From Varroa destructor (Eukaryota; Arthropoda; Arachnida; Mesostigmata; Varroidae), in the NCBI RefSeq assembly GCF_002443255.2, contig NW_019211455.1, positions 50,365,471 through 50,429,470 of the forward strand: a stretch of 64,000 nt of DNA, in the 5' to 3' direction. The notes beneath the pieces are model-generated. The model was not told where the DNA came from and made no database searches. It saw only the letters and a program-made list of their open reading frames with translations. Below are positions 11,713 through 24,000 of the stretch, piece by piece (the first letter of the stretch is position 1; each line of letters starts with the position of its first letter). A program made the translations under genes and the position numbers.

Positions 11713-14225
11713 GCGCACGAGTAAACTCAGAATTTTCGTATTCATTTTTAAACTTTCAACTTCCCGCGTTAACTGGACGGACCTATTATCTTTCGGTTTA
11801 TTATTATATAGTAGCTTGTCTGAATTCGATCAAAATTTGCACGATAGTTCGGGTAAAGTAGATATTATTTGATCTACAATACCTGCTCGAACAATCGAGA
11901 AAAGTGACGATAAGCGCGCGCTTTTGGAGAAATCATCAATAAAAGCAAGGTCCATGGGAGTATTACCATTAACGCCATATGAGAAAAAAATTGGTAATTT
12001 TAATTAGACAATAACGTACTGAAGCCAAGAATAGCCGATAATAATAATAACACCAAACCTTAGAATGGTTGAGCGAAATAGAATTTTAGAATGTTTCAGC
12101 CTGAAACTAATATAAACAAAGATAATTTTCTCGCAAAATGTCTCGTGCGATCTACAGGCATCTTCGAATACTCGAAGCTACCCGCAAGGTAAGCTACATT
12201 CCCTTGTATGTGCTTGCCAATCCACTACACATCTAAGCGTAAATCCATCTATTAGGAGCCAATATGGGATTAGCACCAAACCGTATTCGCTCGTCTGTTC
12301 TCTTCACAGAAAGTATTTCGCGTGGGTTTTCAAGGAAAAACAGCTTTGACCTATCACCTTCATCATACAGATTACGAAACATCAATATAGAAAAAGGACA
12401 CAGCAAATATCTATGTTAAAAAAGTAACAAAAAACAAAACATCGTTTCGAAACTGCAAATATCACATATTATTCAATTTTCGTTATTATAATTATCCAAT
12501 ACTTATACTAGCTCGCTGTATTTACAATAACTTTTTTTATTATATCGCTCATAAATCGAATTGACGGGAATCATTCAGCAGAAGAGACTGCAATAACTTC
12601 TTAAGGAGATCGAAATAAATGTAGCAAAGTTAATTGATTATTCCGACACACCCAATCTGGATAGGTTCTATAAGTCATTTGTGGGTAGCTATACTACTGA
12701 AACTATCAATACTGAAACTTGACAAATATATTTAAAAAAATTGGGAGTTTGAATGGGTAGATATGTAGCTAACAAATGTGTACCGATTTAAATTATGTCC
12801 ATTACGGAACTTGAATAGTGACCTGTGATATTTATATGCATGTTGTATATGAATTTTATAATGTTGTACTAAGTACTACCATACATGTACAATTGATACT
12901 TTCCACTTCTTTTCTTATATTTTTTTCTGAAGCGCTAGCTCATTAAGGCTGGATATACTGGAGGCGTGCTGATGTATAATAAATGCTATGTAAACACAGA
13001 GTTTTTGCGAAAAATTCGAAGCACTTCTCGCGGAACAGATAATGATTTATTAGAAATCTATGTCGCATAAAAACAAATGGTGTGAACAGCATGTGTGAGA
13101 ACGTTTACGTGAAAACAAACTAAACAAGACTTGTATAAGTTTTATTCGCTTACTGTGAATATTGATTTTTCAATGCATAATTAATATATAATTACTGCTA
13201 TTTCCCTAAAATGAATTATACCTTTGACAGACATATCGGTCTCTAGTAACGCTGGGTACCAACAATACTCAGTTATCTTCTGGTACAATACGGGTGACTG
13301 CTAATTATTGGCAATTCTCAGAATTATAGCTTAAGTTAATTTCGTGCCCAGCACCGTCGTCTGTAGTAGCACAGCATATAACAGATATTTATTATTTTTT
13401 TCCTATAAAAGCGCCACATAATCGTCTACCACACAAGTGACACGACGCCTCATACCACTGCATACATACACTATTAGTTAACAGTAGGATTGAAATTTGT
13501 ACAGAGTGACTCCTATCTACGTCCTTACTCAACGTCAGCTGTGTTTCGCTATGTTGCGTGCTCACGGCTCTACAAGTACGCGTATCTTACCCACATGGTG
13601 AACTCTTCGCAATATCTTCTTCAGGCTTCTACGTGCTTCCGACAGCTTTGCGAGATGTCTCAATCCAGCCTCCAGACATTCACTTACTGTGTGTTATTAT
13701 GAACCCTGAAGTTAGTGGAAATTTATTGTTCTTAAAGGAACTTTGCATTTTAAGGATTTAATCTTAAATAAATATAAGAAAAATTAAAATGTCCAATATA
13801 TCTCATCGTCTCGTCCGTAGTTCATGATTATTAGAGATGAACGTAACACAGCTGTTGGAACATTCGCAGTGGTCACAGCAAGCAGGCATTGTTTGCGCTG
13901 AACGTAGAACGAAAGTTGAGCTCAGACTAGAAAACACTAACATTCTTTGAATAAATCAAATATCGTAATAAAAGATAGTCCAGTGAATGATTTCAATGAA
14001 CGAAAATTCTCCCTGTATGTCACACTCCCCACTTCAATAACCAAATGCTTTTAACTAATTAATTATTATAGACAGATCGATAGCGTACCTTTCTGAGCCG
14101 ACACAAACTCTGTTTGTTTGCGAGATTTAGAGCAAAGGTCATTTCTATTTGTGGCTGGCCCTACTAGCATTTCTCAAACCAGTCGAGCTCCTCTGATAGG
14201 TCCAGATCATATGCGTCGTCACTTT
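11713..14225. other. Mostly noncoding AT-rich DNA
   Basis: Outside the micro-gene candidate I see no gene. AAT triplets lie near 12042-12052. Two overlapping short + frames at 13490-13761 lack any recognisable content. Confidence 0.55.
12138..12390 (+). CDS. Candidate two-exon micro-gene (about 43 aa), unconfirmed
   Basis: ATG at 12138 sits in a good eukaryotic start context (GCAAAATG) with an in-frame TAA 15 bases upstream. Seventeen open codons run to 12188 (inferred start MSRAIYRHLRILEATRK) and stop exactly at a donor, AAG|GTAAGC. After 121 bases a strong acceptor follows, a pyrimidine-rich tract ending TTCTCTTCACAG at 12309. The same phase then stays open for 26 codons to TAG at 12388-12390, beginning KVFRVGFQGKTAL. 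The first exon has an LYR-like IYRHLR stretch, and TRKKVF weakly recalls LYR-motif assembly factors such as LYRM7. The similarity is short and may be accidental. The first exon could also splice to something farther away. Chance assembly of these signals cannot be excluded. Confidence 0.22.
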
Positions 14226-14960
14226 TCACACCTAACAGCCTAAGATATTCGGATTGAACGTATCATATCGCTTTCCTTTCCAAAGATAATATAGCGGACA
14301 AGACAACCTGGAGGAGGATCTTAGTCGTCTTTTTGTTGTTGTCTTCGCTGTCCTGTTCAGGTCGAAGATATAGCACCGCGAGGGTACGCCTCTTCGTTCA
14401 TTTCCTTCATTGATACAATGTAAGTGCATAGTAAGTGTCGTCTTTTACAGACACGATATTCTGCCGATAGTTACACGTAGTGATTACAGCATGGCTATCA
14501 GTAGACTAGCCCCCGTTAATAGTAGATGGCGGCACATTTTGTTGTTTACTATATGTTCATTTTCACACATTCTCAGGTCTTGTACGTTACGCAGAGGCGT
14601 TGTAACTCTGCTTTAGCAGCCGACAAGGTAGTCTACCTACCCTTTAATTTCAATAACAATATTTCGTCTGCAGTGGGGCACAATGACGATCGTAGTGATG
14701 ATGATGATGATCACACCGCAGCTTGCAACAGAGTGCTATGCTTAACGAGCTATGCTGCGGTGTTCAGAGCTGCCAAGACGAATCGCATCGCTTTACAATT
14801 TGCTGCTAGTACGTTTGACTAAGCGAGCAGTTAGCCGATAGCATCACGCACTTTGTGCTCGTGAATAGCTGCCATTGATGCCTATACGCTAGCTTTCAAC
14901 TGGTAGGACGAACAACGTCCTAGTACGCATTCAGTAGTTATATGATGGTAGACGACCTTA
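14226..14960. other. GC-richer island with GAT repeat and inverted repeat
   Basis: A (GAT)n run at 14695-14712 abuts the inverted repeat ACACCGCAGC (14713-14722) and GCTGCGGTGT (14754-14763). A 3-bp outer extension after a 2-base bulge pairs TGA with TCA. Overlapping frames are open on the + strand (14410-14616, 14526-14822), but none resembles a known protein. Confidence 0.45.
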
Positions 14961-15419
14961 ACAAACATGACCATCATTTATCATCGAACGTACCCCTTGT
15001 CAGTGGCAGTCCAAATGTGATTATACATAAAATGATGCCAAATACCTTCATCTGATTTCCATTCCGCTATACTTTTGCTTTTTTTTTTTGTCTGAAAGTA
15101 CCGATTCAGTAGAAGTTCTTCGGTTGTGCTGCTCGAGGGATGAGCGCTGTCATCTTTCTCTATTCCACGATAAGCTTCCTGATTGATGATGGACCGCATC
15201 CACCCCAAAATACGATGACAAGATGGAAAAAATACTCATTTTCTTTCTATGTCAATTTTTCTGCCTTCTGGCTCACCTCGATTCTGCTCCATTCCAACTA
15301 TTTAAAAAAATACCGATCTAATAGTTCTGCTCGAACGATAGAGTCGGGAAAGACGAATGAACAAATCATTTTCTATTATGCATGTCTCTCACATGAAAAT
15401 CTACCGAAAAAAAGAACCT

Positions 15420-16140
15420 CAAATACTCCGACACCCGCCCGGCCCTGTTCGCCCAAAAAGAAAGTCTAAGGCGATGTCCAGACGATAAAGAGGCTAAAGG
15501 AAACAAAACTGAGCCTCCAAATACAAGCACCAGAACCTGCAACCGCTGCCGACGACTTCGGCTTCTGAAAATGACGAATCGATGATCTGCAAACGCCTTC
15601 CTACAAGTCCTAAAATGATCTAGCGACAGAATTTACCCATACTTGCTCTGCTTCTGATATTGGCAATGGCAGCCTGACGTAACGTTTAAGTTCTGTCGTT
15701 GTTGCCATCATTGCCACTGCGGCTGCTCTGGCGCGCTGCGAAAGCGCGTCTGGCTGAGAGGCGCGCTACAGCTCAATATTGCCAACGAGATCGGGACGTG
15801 TTTCATTTTGTTTCCGTCGTAAAATTGAGTGATCATCTCTGACGCTTCCGAAGGACAACCGGCGGTTTCGTTACCGCCGGCTTGAACAAAACGATGCCGG
15901 TGATGTGCTGAGAACAGCTAGAAAAAAATCGCCAACTCTGTTCTGTGTGACAATGATAGAGAAACATGACAAATATATAAATAGATAGGTAGACAGAAAG
16001 ATACGTAGCAATAATAACAGCAATTGAATAGAGCAAGAGGACTGACGACAGGGGGGCGATGCAGCTTAGCAACAGGGACGACGATAACAACAGCAACAAC
16101 AATAGAATATAAAATGGCAAAAGATGACGCTTTCATCTTG
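15420..16140. other. GC-richer island with GCGCGC motifs and CAA triplets
   Basis: Three GCGCGC or AGCGCG blocks lie at 15731-15768, two of them in a short hairpin and two as the direct repeat GGCGCGCT. CAA/CAG triplets at 16085-16105 make the minus strand read as Leu/Ser-rich frames (15833-16120, 15918-16160) that look like membrane segments but are explained by the repeat. No gene is supported. Confidence 0.45.
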
Positions 16141-19100
16141 CTGCACGCCTTTTGATCCATACCGAACGTTTTTCGATGCTGCCATGCTATTGTTATTATT
16201 ATTGATTATATTTTAAAATGCAATTTTAGTATATTTAAAAACAACCGCCTTTAAGTGGCATACGTTTGAATGGAGGCGATATTTGTTATAAAACAGAACG
16301 AAATTCTATTCGAAAGGTTATACGTAATAACACATGGACTAAACGGCCCCTAACATAATGGCGAATCGCTATACAATAATGCGCGTTGCAATACGTAGCG
16401 TACCTGAGGACTGCAGAACAAGGCCGCTAGTCCACTTATTTCGTGCAGGTCCGATAAATTTCCCTTTTATTCATCGACGCAAAGCAAATTTATTACTTGC
16501 TTAGTTTAGTTATTTCTTCTTTCTAATTTGTTCCTCCTAACAGTGTCTCAATGACAAATACCAGGTAGCGTAGCAGCATACATTAAAGCCCGTTTTGTAT
16601 TAGTCATCTTTCGTACATTAAACTTCAATTTTATATTAAAATATTCGTTCGGTCGTCATGCGCGGACAATGAACAAAGCTCACTAGCCATTGGGCTAAAA
16701 AAAAAACCGTTCGAATCTACGGCTTCGCAGACATCGCGAACGTTATATGATACGTTGTATCAACTGAAAATGTCAAAAAAAAGAAAGAGCCCGATGTTAT
16801 TATCTTTGGCAATGCCGTCTTAGTCGATGCTCATCGTTTGTATTGTGCTGGCCTTCTCCTGCTTCTGTTGCTGAGAACACGAATCGCCATTATGTCATTT
16901 CTGAAACACAATAACAATAATCTCCTCAGAGTCCACTCGAAGACGGGCTGAAAACCAACAACCGGCGGTGGCAAGAGTGGAGGAAATATTGTTCTTAACA
17001 TCTTTCACTTGGTCCAATGTGTAAACCAAAACACGCACTCACAAAAAGGTGTGGAACAGTGCCATCGATCTGTGATCCCCAAGCGGTGCTTCCGCGTATC
17101 GCGGCAGCTGGTCGCATCGTTGCTTGAACTCGTCTAGTGGGGCACAGCGTAGTAGTTCGACTCATAAGCATCATGCATTGTTTGGCTTTTTTGGCGGGCC
17201 CACCCTTCTCTGCCCGCGGACAACAAACACCATAATAAAATTCTGGACGGGAATATGAGATCTATGTAAAAATGTTAAATTAAATTTAGCTTTTTGCCGC
17301 CTGCTGTACGCACATGGCACGTATCACGCTATTATCTTAGCTGCTGGCGGTTGTTCTTTTTGGTCTTAGCATACATTTTTCTCCAGCAAGTGTCTTTTGC
17401 CAGATTTTGTCGTCTAGTCATTTTTGTTGATGCACGCCTTGAAAGATATCGGTTGTCTAATGGTTCAGCGCCACAGTGTAACGCCCCCTCTGCTCTGCGA
17501 TACTGCAGAGGCCTTCTGTATTTCTTCTACAAAGTGATAATGCTTTGTCCATTTTCGTACATGATCTCAGCCTAATACGTTTTTACGTGTGTATTCGCGA
17601 GATAATGTGTGAGATGGCAGCTTTAGCTAATCTTGTAATGGCGAGAACTGTGTTCGACCAGAATGAGTCGTATTTCGATATAGTTGGTACTACCAACAAT
17701 ACATGTAACTACAGTGACCGCTGATGTGGTATACTCAATGTGCTATCTTTGGGCGTAGCATCTATCAAGGCTTGCAGAATACACACCAGCTCACAGGTCC
17801 CCATTGTGCTCACTCAAGCAGCCAAGCACGGCGCGTAACCTAATGGCAGCAGGAAAACAGACGCGATATACTTACTGCAAAGGCCGTGTTGAAGCTTTTT
17901 CTATCGGCTCATATCCGACCTCACCTGAAGTCGGCTCGACGCGAAAGAAACACGGACTTTTCCTTTGAGACCTAAAAGATCTCGTTAACGATATGGACGT
18001 GTGATATATGTCCCACATCTACATATGCATAAAAGAGTGGACATGCTTTTTGTCTACGAAACAGCTCTTGTCCTATATCGGACGTAGTAAAAGATTTTTA
18101 ATTGGTGACATGATAGTTCTACACTTTGTCGTGTGCCCTAAAGTAGATATACGATGTTAAAGCAAAACACTACTGCAGTAAAAATCGTCATTTCATTAAG
18201 GAACATCAGAGTATCAAGTAGCCTGTTTACGTAACAGTAGGATCAACAAATATTATGTTTAGAATTTCCGTATTAATTAGAACTGATGTGATTTTTGAAG
18301 ACAGCGCTTCTAGATTTGTGTGTGCCGGCCATAGACTAACTAATATAGCCCTCACGAACTTCAGGAGTACTCTATTAGTTTTTTACGCGTGAAAACCAGC
18401 GAGAACATATATATGCAGTATTAACGACGTAGAGGGCACCCGCGAAGCGGACCTGTTTGCAATCTCGAAGTTTCCTTTTGGGCAATAACAATAGCTCTTG
18501 TTATCCCTAGTTAAATATAGATCAATTGATCGTTTAACAGTGATAGAGTCAACGGCTGGACCCCAAAATCACGAGTTAACGAATCATAGCGTTCGTCTAA
18601 GGCTTGTTCCCGTGACTCGGTGACGTTTAGGGCGGTCAACAAACATGTGAAGGCCAGCAGCAGCGTCCCCAGCCCAACTTCACAAAATACATTTGTTTAC
18701 GCCTTGAGAAACCACTTTGGATACTTAGGGCGTGTTTCGAAGCAAACTCACCCGCTTCATATGAGCCCCTGAAGCGCTTGCAATTGGAAAATTACTTCAA
18801 AATGCCCACCAAATTTATAGGGCTTTTGGCTGTTCTAAAGGTAGATTGTGCGAACCAAGTGTCTAAGTGCTACTTCAGTTTGATGCAGTTAAGACGAAGT
18901 TCAGCACTAACCAAAATAATAGCTTCCGTTTACCAATATTGAACGAAGCGGGCGGGCTCGCTACAGGATCGACTGTTTCACCGTCAAGTAAGACGTTATG
19001 AGTTGAACTTAATATTGTTTTCGGTTGTTATTAAGGCGCGTGGTGATGGGGTAAGGGGTGGGGGGCGACGTTGCCTTTTGCAAAGTGCATATGCAATAAG

Positions 19101-19960
19101 GAGAACGACGTCGTATGTCTAGGGATAATAGAGGAGTCGGCAAAACAATAATGGTCGACGCTATGACTATGCACAGAAGCCAGCGGGCCCACAAAGTGAG
19201 TGTAATGAAGGCAATAGATATAATAGCAAAGCTTCTGTATATTGTTTTCGGCAGATCTGAAAGATGGCAAGAAGAATTTTTTTTTTTTTCTTAGATATGA
19301 TTATTGCACGAAGAAGATGTACGATAAAAGTATTTACTATCAAATTTAAATATAACAATATTCGATATTAGTTTAAATAAATATAATCTAATTACTAAAG
19401 TGACGGGGAACAAAAAAACTTAGCAATGAATTTAAACGGACTAGTGATTGATATTAATCAACCGTTCCGATGTGCAGACGAAAAACGATTCGGTAACCGT
19501 TATGTGGCTGTCTGTTGGAAATACACCTGAAACCAAAGCGTCACGATTTTCTGAGCGCACTTATAGTTTGATGGTAATCGCATCCTGGATTGACTGGTCT
19601 TGATACTGTACGGCGGGAACAAAACGTATGACCAGCAAAACAGGATTTTCCCAGGCGCAGGTAACCATCAAATAGATTATCGTGAAAGCATCGAAATGCT
19701 GAAGCGTCCTCTATTTTGCATGTCGAAAAGATTTCATTTCTATCAAAAGTAGACTTCTGTAGTCCATTGGTCGACAGCAGCGTCGCTCGTATTAGGGAAC
19801 AAGAAGATAAAACGGGAAAAAAACGGTTCCGATTTTGCGGGTGAGCTGTTGGTAGAGAAACGCTGCGAAGTAGATCCAAGGTTAGATAGACCAGTATACA
19901 GACGGGTAGATAAGCTGATTGGCAGATAAAAGTTCCACTCTTTTCTCTATAAAAACAGCC
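16141..19960. other. Noncoding DNA
   Basis: TTA/TTG triplets occur at 16190-16206. A moderately GC-rich patch runs over 16850-17260. The + frame 17294-17575 (93 codons) contains acceptor-like pyrimidine tracts (for example TTTTTCTCCAG ending near 17387) but no matching donor or family. A run of 13 T lies at 19277-19289. On the minus strand an open frame of 166 codons (19541-20041) overlaps the purine tract. Its inferred product starts with a Leu/Ser/Pro-rich stretch imposed by the pyrimidine-rich strand, and it is not convincing. Confidence 0.5.
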
Positions 19961-20044
19961 GGAGGAAAGGGAAGAGAGGGAAACGAGGCGGAGAATGAAA
20001 GGGAGGACGACAGAGGGAAAGAGTGTGAAAGGATGGAGCAAAAG
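19961..20044. repeat. Polypurine tract
   Basis: Seventy-five of these 84 bases are A or G on the + strand, dominated by GGA, GAAA and GAGAG units. Candidate roles are binding of GAGA-type factors, a triplex-prone (H-DNA) segment, or, on the minus strand, a pyrimidine-rich leader or splice-site tract. Confidence 0.85.
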
Positions 20045-21167
20045 TCTGACAGTGCCGCTTTTTCGAAGTGTTAGGCTCCCTGCGCCATGTACTACGGAAG
20101 TAGATGATTGACATCCTCACTATGCATACGAATAATGATAAAACCAACGGGGCAGACAAAGCTTTCCTGAGCAGCGTCAATGAGAAACACGTAACTGAAT
20201 GCAAGACTGATTGATGGGATTTGATTGTTTAGAAGCAATCGTTTCGGTCGTATGCTAACTGCTCCACGCCACTGTATACACGTACGTTTTGAGTCCTCCC
20301 AGTCTTCGTAAGCACCGCCTTTGCTCGGAGTTTATCTGCGAATGAACAGTCAACATTGCGATTTACGGCTTCTAGAAGACGTACAACAATCGTTTCAGGG
20401 GGCTGATTCTATTGTTGAAGCCTCTGTATGGGTTGTGTCGTGTTTCCACAAAAATTCCCTAGATATCTCTGTTCTGGTATCATTCGCAATCATTATGTCG
20501 AAATGCTTGATGCAAGATCGTTGTGTTACATCGACAGATCTGCTATTTGCCCCCTTACCCAATCGCTGGATGACGGGCCAAATTAAATAACTTCTAAATA
20601 ACAGGAAAAGCAAGGCTTCCGACAGAGACAAAGATCATTGTTGGATGTTGAAAGCGGATCAGATGAGCGTTACGTGCTATATTTCGGCAAGCTTGCAACT
20701 TATTGACCAAATCACTAAATAACTCGAATAAAATAATCCAGTTTCCGTTGAGCAATTATAGCGCGTAATATCTATACTTTGAACGTATGTGTGCTATACG
20801 AAAATATCTACTTTTTTGACGTTTCCATTTTCCGGTCGTGTGTAAGTGTTGCGGATCATTCATAGCTTACCGTGGACACAGTTTGACCTAGACTGACCTC
20901 TTCGTTAGGCAAGAAAGCAATAAAGACAACACTGCGTTAAGATTTATGTTATGATATAGTGGATAAGTAGAACGCGATATTGACTTGACTCAAAGTATCC
21001 TTAAAATCGTTCGCTCAGGGAACAGCACAATGATTATTCTAAGCATCATAACTGTTTTTCATCTCCCTGTGGTTATCCAACCCGTAGTGGATGACGATGT
21101 GCCTTTCCAGCAAGTCCTTGGAAAAAACAATAACAAGTAACACATATATAGATGTATGTGTATGTAG
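20045..21167. other. Noncoding DNA
   Basis: I see only short frames (for example + 20321-20590 and - 20395-20631, mirror images). No RNA gene or exon is supported. Confidence 0.5.
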
Positions 21168-21199
21168 GTCAAAAGTAATATATATATATTACTTTTGAC
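21168..21199. repeat. Perfect 32-bp palindrome
   Basis: GTCAAAAGTAATATAT is followed with no spacer by its exact reverse complement. The flanks GTCAAAAGT and ACTTTTGAC show that this is more than a TA microsatellite. It could be a cruciform-forming site, a binding site for a dimeric factor, or a relic of a tiny inverted-repeat element with a TA core. Confidence 0.95.
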
Positions 21200-22590
21200 A
21201 GATTTTATAAGCAAAGATCGGATAAATGGCTTAATGAGCGTATCATACTCAGGAAGACAGGTAGACATTTGTGCTTTTTTTGTCCTACAATAAAGATCTG
21301 TTCTGCAGGACAGTCTTTAGCCTGCTATAAACAGCCGAATATGCTATTCGGGAGAGAAGGTGAATTTATTTAAAGTTACAGAAAATGTGGATGCAGCCAC
21401 TCGTATCGTATTGTAAATCGACTAACAGGTAAGAGGATAGGCAAGTAAGTGTGAGTTATTGGTTACCATAAGTTTAGGAAAAAATGCGATTTTAACCAGT
21501 TCTCAGATTTTACCTCAGATTTTTTCAGAGGAAAAAAACTGAGTGACGACATACAATGAATAATTAACTCGTAATGTACAATAATCTGCTCATCGTTTCA
21601 ATAGGGTATTTAGAATTGGCAGTTATTGAAAACGCGTGTCCGGAAGCGCACGGATCAAAATCCATTGTAGGCGGACGAGGGTTTTCTGTCTTACGTGACC
21701 TTTGACGTTATGACTATCATTCTAGATAGAATAAATATATAGATTTAATTTAAAATTCGCAATAATATTAATAATAAATAATATAATATAATAAGAAATA
21801 TTATAAAAACTGCTGTCATTGGTATTATATAATAATAGTAGTAGTGCAATAATTAAGTTGCGTGGGAGGAACAAGATTTATATGGTTGCTTATGTGAAAA
21901 TGGTGTTACAGTGCGAAACTGAAATTACTGCTAATATTATTAATTTAAAATTTAATTGCTAAGGTGTTTTTAAAATTCGTTTCATACACAAGACGAAGAA
22001 GAAGAAAAGGATATTCACACGAGAATGTCACACTAGACGGAAAATATACAGTGCCTCGTTTATATATTATAAATAGCAACAATCAGTTTATCTTCTTTGT
22101 TTTGAACGAAACATCCCGGTTCGCATATAATATCCTAAGAATCCCCAGATTATCGTGATACAAAATTTTTGTCATAGCGCTAAACTACGTAATGTTGATA
22201 GTCAATGCTAGATTCTAGTTATCTCTACTTCCACAAAATTAACTAGTAGATAAAAGCTCTCTCCGCTATATTTTTTTAGTTAAGTTCGATATCTTTTAAT
22301 TTGCAGAATTGGTACCGCTTTCAAAATTTGTTACCGGTAATGTGCGCACGAAACCTCCATTGTTAAGATCCTGATGATAATAAAAGTAAAGTTTCTCTAA
22401 AGAGTAACATTGCTTTATGCAGTTACGAGAGCTCGCTCCCAAGTTCAAGGACATAATCAGGTTGTAAAAAAATTGTTTCGACAGGCACGTTTCGTCATAT
22501 ATTATGTCAATTAATAAAATTTATGTCCTTAATTGAAGTAGTGTAAGTAAGAATGATAATAGAATTCCATAGACTGACCGGCGCGCAGCT
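21200..22590. other. Very AT-rich noncoding stretch
   Basis: 21720-21860 and 21925-21975 are almost wholly A and T, with AAT, ATT and TAG triplets, and no gene is supported. AT-rich tracts of this kind may act as matrix-attachment or nucleosome-poor DNA, which is inference. Confidence 0.6.
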
Positions 22591-22640
22591 TGCAGCCTTT
22601 GTAATTGGTATCTTTAACCGAGGATACCAATTTTGGCATT
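22591..22640. other. Hairpin with 10-bp perfect arms
   Basis: AATTGGTATC (22603-22612) pairs with GATACCAATT (22623-22632). In RNA the stem continues inward by three pairs (two of them G-U) to an AACC loop. An outer GCC/GGC helix (22595-22597 with 22635-22637) follows an internal loop. It resembles a short pre-miRNA stem but is shorter than typical precursors. Confidence 0.75.
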
Positions 22641-22978
22641 TGATGCTCCGTAGAAACGGTACTATGCATGCAGCATAAACACAGCATTGCGTTTCTCATA
22701 ACAGAAGTATGCGTTCACATATTGGACAGGGTTGCCCCCTGTCTCAATCAAGACCCAAAGTGCGAGCCGTCAAATTGGCATCGAAAAAAGCCCATAAATT
22801 TCGATTCGCTCGTTGACAGTCAAGCGCAGAACATGCCAGCTGCTCGTTAGGTCTCGCATACTGGTAAAAAAATCTATTTGTTCGCCTCATTGGATTAGCA
22901 CAATCTCTTAAAGCGCGAATAATATACTTAGGTTTCAAAGGAGAAAAGCCCGTTTCATCAAGAATTATTTCGTTCGGC

Positions 22979-22989
22979 TTTTTTTTTTT
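22979..22989. repeat. Poly(T) run
   Basis: Eleven consecutive T. Confidence 0.9.
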
Positions 22990-24000
22990 CAAAGGTAGGC
23001 ATTTTCTGACTTTATTATCTACACGTTTGCCTATTAATTATTATGTGCAATATTGCGCAAAACTTATTTTATTTTTGGAAATAAATCGGTTTGCATCTTC
23101 TTTCCTTAATATATGGGAGCGCCGCCTGAGTGTAAAACCGCCATGATACACATGGAATATAAAAGAAATAAAAAAATATAATTTACGTTATATTAATGTC
23201 TAGAAACACCAAGATATCCAATATGTAACGTAGCTAGCGCTTTCCCATTTCATAGACCACAAAATTTACGCGTCGTCGATTAACTTCCGTAAGATCGCTC
23301 TAGCGGTCTTTCAAAACAATACAGGATCTTTTTATATATGATTGCATGTATTGCACTTCGGAAAAAAACTTTTACAAACGCCTGGCTCGATTGTTAATTG
23401 AGCGTAGCATTAAATATCATATAAGCCAAACATTTATCACTTGCCAGCTTGCGGCGTATGTGTATCTATTCCGATATTAAAGGGAGCTCCATCTCTTTCT
23501 GTCCGTTAAATTGACCTTCCTGCAAAAGACGGACTAACACAAGCCGCCTCTATTCGCCTCTCAATTTATGCTTTGCCTTCACTGACGCTACGATGGTATG
23601 AAAAAAAGCATGTGTTTCTGATGTTATCGCGACTCATCAGCATAAATCATCACAATCATCATAGGCTCATCAGCACCATCCTTATCGTCCTCATTACACA
23701 TTAAAATGTAATGCCACTGTGCTTTTTCCGTTTAAATTTCTCTCAGATCCTTTCTGCTTGGGTCTTAGTGGTGTGCTCTCTCAAATGCTCTCACTGATTT
23801 CAGCATCCGCTTTTCCGACGGTGTTTCGGGATATTTGACTTTCCGAGGAGATGATAGCCAATGAAGCAGGTGTACAATTCATCCGACAAGCCTTCCAGAT
23901 AACTTTCGTTCAGCTTTTTGATGCCAATTATAAGTAAAATGTATATAACACATGGAGATAATTACCAGCGTGCCATTAAGACCAGTTTCGTAGATCAGTA
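22990..24000. other. Noncoding DNA
   Basis: AT-rich DNA with a degenerate CAT/ATC-rich stretch at about 23637-23690. No gene is supported. Confidence 0.55.

Noticed and set aside
15833..16160. Minus-strand Leu/Ser-rich frames resembling membrane segments
   Set aside because: They are produced by CAA/CAG triplets and AT-rich sequence, and two frames overlap with equal plausibility.
19541..20041. 166-codon minus-strand frame, second longest of the window
   Set aside because: Part of it is imposed by the pyrimidine-rich strand of the polypurine tract. No motif, start context or splice support.
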